Shown: positions 1 to 5,288 of the stretch, in pieces | Layout of the letters: each line of letters begins with the position of its first letter | Numbering within the stretch: position 1 is the first letter of the stretch | NCBI GenBank assembly: GCA_937128785.1 | Contig: CAKZMS010000613.1 | Location: 1-5,766, forward strand | DNA: 5,766 nt | From: an uncultured Opitutaceae bacterium | GTDB lineage: Bacteria; Verrucomicrobiota; Verrucomicrobiia; Opitutales; Opitutaceae | Direction: 5' to 3' | The notes under the pieces: model-generated | Told to the model about the DNA's origin: nothing | The model's database searches: none | Seen by the model: only the letters and a program-made list of their open reading frames with translations | Program-made: the position numbers and the translations under genes

Positions 1-287
1 AGCGACCAGAACGAAAATACCGGGATCAGCCATGCGCCGAGGCCCAGCCAGATGAAGCTGAGTCGGGCCACATCGGCGCCGGCCTTGCCCACGAGATTGG
101 TCTCGGTTGACCCCGTGGAATTGTTGGTGAGAAAGCCGGGTTGGAGGGGGCTGTAGTCCAAGTAGGCGACGGTGAGCCAAAGGCCGAGCAGCAAGCAGAT
201 GACGGCTACCATCCACTTCGGACGGTAGCGGGGGGGAGCGAAGCCGGTCTTACCGGTCTTTGAGTTTGAAGTCTTCGACTTGGCCAT
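1..287 (-). CDS. ftsK: DNA translocase FtsK, N-terminal membrane part (partial, runs off left edge)
   Basis: FtsK/SpoIIIE proteins sit at the division septum, anchored by an N-terminal multi-pass membrane domain, and pump chromosomal DNA with a C-terminal RecA-like motor. Only the first 95 codons are present, so the linker, motor and DNA-reading gamma domain are outside the window. Visible: a basic, Ser/Thr/Lys-rich cytoplasmic start (residues 1-24), a first hydrophobic segment (about 26-43), then a Y-S-P motif (45-47), a polar loop, N-L-V-G-K-A-G-A (64-71) and a second hydrophobic segment (about 74-95). The order TM, YSP, loop, N-x-x-G-x-x-G-A, TM is the pattern I know from the FtsK 4TM domain. 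The ATG at 287-285 is the only plausible start: an in-frame TGA lies upstream with no other start between. No Shine-Dalgarno is visible before it. It is transcribed divergently from manA. The family call is by recalled motif resemblance; a different membrane protein is possible because the motor is not visible. Confidence 0.75.
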   Translation of the reverse strand, partial: MAKSKTSNSKTGKTGFAPPRYRPKWMVAVICLLLGLWLTVAYLDYSPLQPGFLTNNSTGSTETNLVGKAGADVARLSFIWLGLGAWLIPVFSFWS

Positions 288-415
288 GGAGGTTGAAGTG
301 CTGACCGCGCAATTCGGTGCAGCGAACCAGAGAGAAGGATTTCATCCCTGCCAACTAGGCGGTCAAATGTAAACCCGTCTCCGCCTGAATTCACTTTTTA
401 CCAACCTTTTAATAA
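288..415. promoter_or_regulatory. Divergent intergenic region between ftsK-like gene and manA
   Basis: These 128 bases separate two divergent start codons, so both promoters should lie here or nearby. The right end (391-415) is AT-rich and pyrimidine-rich just before the manA ATG. No strong sigma-70 pair stands out. The best plus-strand hexamer, TTTAAT (408-413), is too close to the ATG for a normal leader, and the best minus-strand candidate is also weak. I see no CIRCE operator (TTAGCACTC-N9-GAGTGCTAA) of the HrcA heat-shock regulator, although grpE and dnaJ lie downstream. Confidence 0.45.
357..386. repeat. Perfect 6-bp inverted repeat with 18-nt spacer in the divergent region
   Basis: AGGCGG (357-362) and CCGCCT (381-386) are exact reverse complements separated by 18 bases. 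The dyad lies about 30 bases before the manA ATG and about 70 bases before the divergent start. It could be a regulator site or a weak hairpin. A 6-bp match in 128 GC-rich bases could also be chance, so the functional call is weak. Confidence 0.25.
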
Positions 416-1372
416 ATGAACGAAGTATTGCGATTTGCACCGATCTATCAGGACCGCGTCTGGGGTGGTCGGGTATTGGAATCCGCGCTCCAGCGGACGC
501 TGCCGCGGGAAGGTCCGATTGGCGAAAGCTGGGAAGTCGTGGATCGCCCGGAAGCCCAGTCAGTTTGTATAGGTGGCACGCTCGATGGGCGCACCATTCG
601 CGAAGCGCTGGCCGAGCACGGCGAGGCGATCATGGGCCCCGATTGGCCGGCGGAGCGACCGTTTCCGATTTTGATCAAGTGGCTCGATTGCCGGGAACGG
701 CTCAGTCTGCAGGTGCATCCCCCCGCGGAGATCGCTCCGGCGATGGGCGGCGAGCCCAAGACTGAGAATTGGTATATCGCGGAAACGTCGGGTGAAGCCG
801 GTCTCATCGTGGGTCTCAAGCACGGGACCACCCGGGCGGCTTTTGCCGAAGCCCTCACTGACAACTCCCTGGAATCCTGTGTGCACCGCTTTCCGGTGGA
901 AGCGGGCGATTCGATCCTGGTGGAAAGCGGCACGGTGCACGCGATCGACGGAGGTAATCTTATTCTCGAGATCCAGCAGAACTCCGACACCACCTACCGG
1001 GTCTATGATTGGGGCCGCGTGGGGTTGGACGGATCGCCGCGACAGCTGCACATCGCCGAATCACTGGCCTCGATCGATTGGGATTTCTTTGAACCGGAGC
1101 CGATCAAGGCGGCCAACGAAGATGCCATCATTGCGGAGAGCAGCGAGTTTGCCATCCGCCGGTCGCCGTTGGCTCCCGGCCAGACGCTGGCTTTTGCGGC
1201 CGGTGAACAGCCGAGACTCCTCAGTGTGGCCAGTGGTCAGGTTAAGGTGAAAGGTGAAGCCGAAACCACCCTGAGCAAGGGTGACAACGTGCTGCTGCCT
1301 TTTGCCGGGACGTTCGAAATCGCGGCTGTGGATGGCGATGCCCTCGTGTTGGTGACGGAGAATTTTAGGTGA
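416..1372 (+). CDS. manA: Mannose-6-phosphate isomerase, type I, short (Bacillus-like) form
   Basis: This zinc enzyme (EC 5.3.1.8) interconverts mannose-6-phosphate and fructose-6-phosphate in the cytoplasm, feeding mannose into glycolysis or supplying mannose-6-phosphate for GDP-mannose and glycans. The 318-residue length fits the short bacterial type I form (about 310-320) rather than the E. coli-like form of about 390. The N-terminal V-W-G-G (15-18) and G-E-S-W-E (36-40) are typical. The expected metal ligands are present: Gln99 and His101 in S-L-Q-V-H-P, Glu117 in P-K-T-E, and His175 in G-T-V-H-A. Arg195 in D-T-T-Y-R-V-Y-D-W matches the conserved active-site arginine. Residues from about 215 form a second, degenerate cupin-like half with a G-D-N-V-L-L-P-F strand near 289-296. 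The ATG at 416 is the first possible start, because an in-frame TAA directly precedes it; no Shine-Dalgarno is seen. The TGA overlaps the next gene's GTG. Confidence 0.95.
   Translation: MNEVLRFAPIYQDRVWGGRVLESALQRTLPREGPIGESWEVVDRPEAQSVCIGGTLDGRTIREALAEHGEAIMGPDWPAERPFPILIKWLDCRERLSLQVHPPAEIAPAMGGEPKTENWYIAETSGEAGLIVGLKHGTTRAAFAEALTDNSLESCVHRFPVEAGDSILVESGTVHAIDGGNLILEIQQNSDTTYRVYDWGRVGLDGSPRQLHIAESLASIDWDFFEPEPIKAANEDAIIAESSEFAIRRSPLAPGQTLAFAAGEQPRLLSVASGQVKVKGEAETTLSKGDNVLLPFAGTFEIAAVDGDALVLVTENFR
1357..1360 (+). promoter_or_regulatory. Shine-Dalgarno GGAG inside the manA 3' end
   Basis: GGAG lies 8 bases before the GTG at 1369 and supports that start, which overlaps the manA stop as GTGA (1369-1372). 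It is the only clear Shine-Dalgarno placed before a chosen start in this window. The arrangement suggests translational coupling of the two genes. Confidence 0.55.
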
Positions 1373-2187
1373 GCCGTTCAGGATGCGGGCGACAGGGTTC
1401 CGGGGGGCCGGAACGGGGTGGGTTTATCACCGGAGCGTTATTCTTTCTGTTGGTGGTGGCGGCGGCTTTGGTGCTGGCGTGGATTCTGGTGGTGCCTCGG
1501 GTGATCACCGAATCGGTGGGCGGTCTGACGGGCTGTGACACCAGGATCACCCAGTTTCATGCGAATCCCTTTTCGGGCCGCTTTTCGGCCAAGGACGTCA
1601 GAGTCGCCAACCCGGCTGGATGGGGGGATGACGCGCTTTTGGAGATTCCTACTTTGGCTGGCCGCCTGGCGATCGGCTCCCTCACCGATAGCACCGTCGT
1701 GGTGGAAGAAATCAGCATCGATATCGCTCGATTGGTCATCGTGGTGGATGCAGACGGGAAAACCAATTTCGAGGCGATTGGCCCCAGCACGGCAGCACTT
1801 GAGTCCTCTGCTCTGACCAAAACCGAATATGTGACGGCTGGTTTACCGTCTTGGGGCGAGGGCCCCTCGGCGGTGATGATCCAGCGTTTAGACCTGCGAA
1901 TTCGACGGGTCGAACTCGTCGATACGGGGGTGCAGCCGGCCCAAATCCTGGCCGATGAACTTAACTACCAACATACTTACGAAAATGTCAGCGGCTACCA
2001 GCAGCTGCTCACGCCGGAGCTCATGAGCGCGTTGGCGCAGTCGCCCGCGCTCTGGCAGGTATTGGTCATCAACGGCTTACTGGGCGAAGCGGAAGGCGGC
2101 GAGGGAGGACTCCAGCAGTTGTGGAACCGGGCCAAAGGATCGGTAAATTCCTTTTTGCAGGGGCTTGAACAAACGGAAAAGCCGTAG
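1369..2187 (+). CDS. Membrane-anchored protein resembling the N-terminal part of AsmA-like proteins; function unknown
   Basis: The 272-residue product begins with a short Gly/Arg-rich tail (1-18) and one long hydrophobic segment (about 19-43), followed by a soluble region, so it is probably a bitopic inner-membrane protein with its bulk in the periplasm. Residues 50-140 hold a pattern I associate with AsmA-like and LEA-14-like beta-rich proteins: an N-P-F-S-G-R-F stretch, then V-A-N-P-A-G-W, an L-L-E-I-P strand, a G-S-L turn, alternating hydrophobic beta strands, and G-K-T-N-F. AsmA-like proteins act in envelope or lipid homeostasis, but they are usually longer. The C-terminus is more helical and Gln/Leu-rich, with no enzymatic motif. 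The GTG start is chosen because the GTGA overlap with manA and the GGAG at 1357-1360 favour coupling, and it precedes the membrane segment properly. A conserved clade-specific protein of unknown function is the safest label. Confidence 0.7.
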   Translation: MSRSGCGRQGSGGPERGGFITGALFFLLVVAAALVLAWILVVPRVITESVGGLTGCDTRITQFHANPFSGRFSAKDVRVANPAGWGDDALLEIPTLAGRLAIGSLTDSTVVVEEISIDIARLVIVVDADGKTNFEAIGPSTAALESSALTKTEYVTAGLPSWGEGPSAVMIQRLDLRIRRVELVDTGVQPAQILADELNYQHTYENVSGYQQLLTPELMSALAQSPALWQVLVINGLLGEAEGGEGGLQQLWNRAKGSVNSFLQGLEQTEKP

Positions 2188-2205
2188 ATTACTAGACCCT
2201 TTGCA

Positions 2206-2850
2206 ATGAAAGATACTGCGTCTTCACCCGATCCAACTGACACCAAAGAGCCTGCTTCCGAACCGGAAGTTGATGTCGCTCAGACTGAGACCGCTGCCGC
2301 GACCGAGGCTGAAGCAGCGGCCGAGGTCACCGCAGAAGAGCCCAAGGAATTGACCTGGGAGCAAAAACTTGAACATGCCCAAAAGGAAGCCCAGGAGGCG
2401 AAGGAGGCTCACCTGCGCTCCGTCGCTGATTTGGAGAACTTCCGCCGCCGCATGACCCGGGAAAAGGATGACCTGCGTGCCTACGCCGCGGCCAATGTCG
2501 TCGAAGAGCTCATGCCGGTCCTCGACAATCTGGGATTTGCCCTGACGGCGGCCCGCGCGGAAAACGCCGAGCTCAAGTCGCTCGCCGACGGCGTGGAAAT
2601 GGTCAGCACCCAGTTCAAAACGGCTTTGGGCAACCATGGCCTCAAGGAAATCAATCCCGCGAATGAGGCGTTTGACCCGAATCTGCACGAAGCCCTTTCC
2701 CAGCAGCCCAGCGATGATGTCGAGGAAGGCACGGTCCTGCAGGTGGTGCGAATCGGCTACTCCCTGAACGGTCGTTTGCTGCGTCCCGCGTCCGTCATCG
2801 TCTCCGGTGGCAAGTCGACGGATGAAGAGGAAGCCAAGGCCGATGCCTGA
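2206..2850 (+). CDS. grpE: GrpE, nucleotide exchange factor of the DnaK chaperone
   Basis: GrpE acts as a cytoplasmic dimer that releases ADP from DnaK, resetting the DnaK-DnaJ refolding cycle, and often serves as a thermosensor. The protein is 214 residues. Residues 1-46 are an acidic Ala/Glu/Thr-rich, probably disordered tail; 47-100 look like the long coiled-coil dimerisation helix, including L-E-N-F-R-R-R-M (76-83). L-M-P-V-L-D-N-L (102-109) matches the family's conserved L-x-P-V-x-D-N-L stretch. The C-terminal beta domain that contacts DnaK follows, with F-D-P-N-L-H-E-A (156-163), G-T-V-L-Q-V (175-180), G-Y (184-185) and G-R-L-L-R-P-A-S-V (189-197). The ATG at 2206 lies 18 bases after the previous stop and gives a normal-length tail; no Shine-Dalgarno precedes it, only a pyrimidine-rich stretch. 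dnaJ follows 38 bases downstream. dnaK and hrcA are not in the window. Confidence 0.97.
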   Translation: MKDTASSPDPTDTKEPASEPEVDVAQTETAAATEAEAAAEVTAEEPKELTWEQKLEHAQKEAQEAKEAHLRSVADLENFRRRMTREKDDLRAYAAANVVEELMPVLDNLGFALTAARAENAELKSLADGVEMVSTQFKTALGNHGLKEINPANEAFDPNLHEALSQQPSDDVEEGTVLQVVRIGYSLNGRLLRPASVIVSGGKSTDEEEAKADA

Positions 2851-2888
2851 TTCCGCTCTCCGATCTCTCCATTTTACCCTCTGAAACC

Positions 2889-4052
2889 ATGGCCAAGGAA
2901 GACTATTACGATCTGTTAGGCGTCAGCCGCGAGGCGAGCGATGCCGACATGAAAAAGGCCTATCGCAAGCAGGCGGTGAAGTATCACCCGGACAAGAATC
3001 CGGGGGATGCCGCGGCGGAAGAGAAGTTCAAGGAAATCTCCCATGCTTACGAGGTCTTGAAGGATCCGCAGAAGCGGGCGGCTTACGATCGCTATGGCCA
3101 CGCGGCCTTTGAGCAGGGCGGTGGCCGTGGTCCCGGTGGCATGGGCGGCATGGGCGGTGGGGGAGGATTCCATGATCCTTTCGACATTTTCCGCGAAGTC
3201 TTCGGCCAAGGCGGCGGCGGTGGCGGCGGTGGCGGGATCTTCGACGAGATGTTCGGCGGCGGCGGCGGAGGCGGCGGTGGCCGTGATGGCTCCGACTTGC
3301 GCTACGACCTCGAAATTTCCCTGGAAGATGCGGCGAAGGGCATCGAGAAGGAGCTCTCGTTCCGCAAAGCCATGGCCTGCGAGCGATGTGACGGCAGCGG
3401 CGCTGAGCCGGGATCCAAGAAAGTGACCTGCCCCACCTGTCGGGGAGTCGGTCAGGTCCAACGCAGCGGTGGCATCATCACTTTCCGCCAGACCTGCCCT
3501 GCCTGCGGGGGCGCCGGCACCAAGATCGAAAAACCCTGTTCCCGTTGTCGGGGGGAAGGTCGCGAATCCAAGACGGCCAAGGTCAAGGTGCGCATTCCTC
3601 CGGGCGTCGACACCGGCTCCCGCTTGCGTTCGGTGGGCAACGGTGAGGCCGGATTATCCGGTGGTCAGCCCGGCGACCTCTACATCGTGCTCACGGTCAA
3701 GGACCACGAAATCTTCGAGCGCCAAGGCCAGGATCTTTTCTGTGAGATTCCGATCAAGTTCACCCTCGCGGTTTTGGGCGGCACCATCGAAGTGCCCACG
3801 CTCTTCGGTAAGGCTTCCCTGAAGATTCCTTCCGGCACGCAGAGTGGCACGACCTTCCGTCTGCGGTCGAAAGGCATGCCTTCACTGCGCGGGGGATCCC
3901 AAGGTGACCAGCTCATCCGCGTGCATGTCGAAGTGCCCAAGAAGCTCACCTCCGAGCAACGTGAACTGTTGGAGGAGTTCGCCAAAGTGAGCGGCGACGC
4001 CGATCACCCGACGGAAGAAGGCTGGTTCGATAAGGCCAAAAAGTTCTTCTAG
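2889..4052 (+). CDS. dnaJ: Chaperone DnaJ (type A Hsp40)
   Basis: DnaJ delivers unfolded clients to DnaK and stimulates its ATPase. All parts of a type A protein are intact in 387 residues. The J domain occupies 1-70, with the essential H-P-D at 33-35. The Gly/Phe region (about 76-135) contains a D-I-F motif (99-101) and a second I-F-D-E-M-F element (117-122) between two runs of nine glycines (108-116 and 123-131). Four CxxCxGxG zinc repeats follow at 164-171, 181-188, 203-210 and 217-224, giving the eight cysteines that bind two zinc ions. The client-binding and dimerisation domains run from about 225 to 365, and the Lys/Phe-rich tail is common in the family. The ATG at 2889 is the canonical start (M-A-K-E-D-Y-Y), with no Shine-Dalgarno but a C/T-rich leader. 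It is the last gene of the run and is followed by an intrinsic terminator. Confidence 0.98.
   Translation: MAKEDYYDLLGVSREASDADMKKAYRKQAVKYHPDKNPGDAAAEEKFKEISHAYEVLKDPQKRAAYDRYGHAAFEQGGGRGPGGMGGMGGGGGFHDPFDIFREVFGQGGGGGGGGGIFDEMFGGGGGGGGGRDGSDLRYDLEISLEDAAKGIEKELSFRKAMACERCDGSGAEPGSKKVTCPTCRGVGQVQRSGGIITFRQTCPACGGAGTKIEKPCSRCRGEGRESKTAKVKVRIPPGVDTGSRLRSVGNGEAGLSGGQPGDLYIVLTVKDHEIFERQGQDLFCEIPIKFTLAVLGGTIEVPTLFGKASLKIPSGTQSGTTFRLRSKGMPSLRGGSQGDQLIRVHVEVPKKLTSEQRELLEEFAKVSGDADHPTEEGWFDKAKKFF
3210..3281 (+). repeat. GGN-rich tract encoding two nine-glycine runs in dnaJ
   Basis: Bases 3210-3236 and 3255-3281 each encode nine consecutive glycines, mainly GGC with GGT, GGA or GGG interruptions. 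The runs flank a short I-F-D-E-M-F segment. The mixed codons make a recent pure-triplet expansion unlikely, and length changes in multiples of three would keep the frame. Confidence 0.8.
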
Positions 4053-4082
4053 ATCGGCTTCCAATTGTTGTGAAATTTCATC

Positions 4083-4111
4083 AGCGCGTCCGTCGGGGCG
4101 CGCTTTTTTTT
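4083..4111 (+). terminator. Rho-independent terminator after dnaJ
   Basis: AGCGCG (4083-4088) pairs perfectly with CGCGCT (4099-4104) around a 10-base loop, followed by a run of eight T (4104-4111). The GC-only core and T tail are typical. It starts about 30 bases after the dnaJ stop, so it would end the manA-to-dnaJ transcript and separate it from the oxidoreductase genes. There is no matching T run for the minus strand. Confidence 0.88.
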
Positions 4112-4162
4112 GGCAACCGATTCATGGGGGTTGCGGTGAAGGAGTGGGTGGGTAACAGAAGG

Positions 4163-4181
4163 GAACGGTTCGCTCTCGAAC
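4163..4181. repeat. GAAC/GTTC dyad cluster before the first oxidoreductase gene
   Basis: GAAC (4163-4166), GTTC (4168-4171) and GAAC (4178-4181) alternate in orientation. They allow a small dyad GAAC-G-GTTC and a competing hairpin GTTCG-CTCT-CGAAC (4168-4181). The cluster ends 17 bases before the ATG at 4199, in the only gap where this operon's promoter or operator could lie after the terminator. It could be a regulator site or leader hairpin; chance is also possible. Confidence 0.3.
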
Positions 4182-4198
4182 TTACACCTCTTACCCCC

Positions 4199-5278
4199 AT
4201 GTCTGCTCGCAAAAAATGGCGCATTGCCGGAATCAATTTCGACTTCCGTCATATGGATCACCTGCTCATGGCGACCACCCAAACGCCCCGGGCGGAAATC
4301 GTAGGCATCAGTCATCACGACCCCGCCGAGATGCAGGATGCGATCAAGGCCAACACCATTCCGCCTGATTGTGTATTCACGGATTGGAGACAGTGCATCG
4401 AACGGAGCCGGCCCGACGTGGTGTTGTTGTGTCCGGCGAGTGGCGCGCATGCCGAGTGGGTGGAAAAGGTCGCCGCGTATGGCGTGCATGTGCTGATCGA
4501 AAAACCCTTCGCCGCCAATCTCGCGCAGGCCGATCAAATGGTCGCGGCGATGAAAAAAGCGCGGCGGAAACTGGCGATCAATTGGCCACTGGCCTGGTAT
4601 CCACCGCACGTCACGGCGCACCGACTGGTGCGGGAAGGGCGCATCGGCACATTGCAGGAGGTGCATTTCTACGACGGCAACCGTTCCCCGATTTGGGACC
4701 GGGGTAATCCGGATGCGACTGCGCCCACCTTGGCCGACAAACGAGCGAGCTGGTTTTACGATCCCAACGGGGGCGGATCCTTGGTCGACTATCTCGGTTA
4801 CGGCGCGACGCTGGGGACGTGGTTTTTTAACGGTCGCAAACCAACCGAAATCACTACGGTCGCCGGTGGATCCAAGGGCCTGCGGGTGGATGAGCAAAGC
4901 GTGACCATCGCGCGTTACGGTGAATGGCTGTCCACCTTCCACACGCGCTGGGGCACCTTCAGCGATCCGTGGGAGCACCAGCCGCAGCCGCGTTGTGGTT
5001 TCGTGCTCAAAGGCTCGGAAGGCACGATCTCCAACTACGATTACCAGCCGACGATTACGGTGCAGACGGCCCGTCAACCGGAGGGAAAGGTGTTGAAGGT
5101 CGACCAGCTGAAGCGTCCTCGCACCAACCCGGTGCAGTATTTTCTCCACTGTCTCGAAACGGAAGAACCGGTTGAAGGACCGTTGTCGGTGAAGATGTCG
5201 CGGATCGGCCAACAGATCGTCGATACCGCCGCCCTGAGTGCGAAGGAGAAACGCCCCGTGCGATTGTTGAAAAACTGA
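4199..5278 (+). CDS. Gfo/Idh/MocA family oxidoreductase, atypical variant
   Basis: Members are usually cytoplasmic NAD(P)-dependent dehydrogenases acting on sugars, cyclitols or related substrates; the substrate here cannot be read from sequence. The 359-residue protein has the two-domain layout: a Rossmann half (about 7-125) and an alpha/beta half. I-E-K-P-F (100-104) is the family signature, with Lys102 the expected catalytic lysine. Two departures stand out. The first strand reads R-I-A-G-I-N-F-D-F, lacking the GxGxxG glycines. In G-G-G-S-L-V-D-Y-L-G-Y-G (191-202), Leu199 and Tyr201 replace the usual Gly and His of D-x-G-x-H, while Asp197 is kept. I recall similar variants in Verrucomicrobia and Planctomycetes relatives, so this is probably a subfamily trait, not decay. 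The ATG at 4199 is preferred over an in-frame GTG at 4070, because the longer form would translate the terminator at 4083-4111. Confidence 0.88.
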   Translation: MSARKKWRIAGINFDFRHMDHLLMATTQTPRAEIVGISHHDPAEMQDAIKANTIPPDCVFTDWRQCIERSRPDVVLLCPASGAHAEWVEKVAAYGVHVLIEKPFAANLAQADQMVAAMKKARRKLAINWPLAWYPPHVTAHRLVREGRIGTLQEVHFYDGNRSPIWDRGNPDATAPTLADKRASWFYDPNGGGSLVDYLGYGATLGTWFFNGRKPTEITTVAGGSKGLRVDEQSVTIARYGEWLSTFHTRWGTFSDPWEHQPQPRCGFVLKGSEGTISNYDYQPTITVQTARQPEGKVLKVDQLKRPRTNPVQYFLHCLETEEPVEGPLSVKMSRIGQQIVDTAALSAKEKRPVRLLKN

Positions 5279-5288
5279 TTTTGTGAAA

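Noticed and set aside
250..345. A 31-codon minus-strand frame (M-K-S-F-S-L-V...) overlapping the ftsK-like start, as a possible leader peptide
   Set aside because: It has no convincing ribosome binding site, no attenuator-like structure follows, and a frame this short is expected by chance.
206..394. A 62-codon minus-strand frame in the divergent region
   Set aside because: It overlaps the better supported FtsK-like frame in another register and is Arg/Pro-rich without any motif.
385..413. Possible promoter for manA (CTGAAT, 17 bases, TTTAAT)
   Set aside because: The -10-like hexamer ends 2 bases before the ATG, so transcription would start inside the gene, and the -35 matches only 3 of 6 positions.
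448..1051. Two minus-strand frames opposite manA
   Set aside because: They overlap conserved manA active-site codons and show no domain; they are shadows of biased codon use.
2851..2888. Possible regulatory element between grpE and dnaJ
   Set aside because: The gap is simply C/T-rich with no stem, T-run or dyad.
2224..3461. Minus-strand frames opposite grpE and dnaJ
   Set aside because: Their Leu/Gly- and Ala-rich translations reflect the complement of Glu/Ala- and Gly-rich coding sequence; no independent support.
4131..4158. Possible promoter for the oxidoreductase operon (TTGCGG, 16 bases, TAACAG)
   Set aside because: The -10 matches only 3 of 6 consensus positions; the location is plausible but the sequence does not support a call.
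4049..5212. Minus-strand open frame of 387 codons antisense to the first oxidoreductase gene
   Set aside because: It lies almost wholly opposite a gene with clear family motifs, has an Arg/His-rich composition with no recognisable domain, and has no start context. Long antisense frames are common in GC-rich genes.
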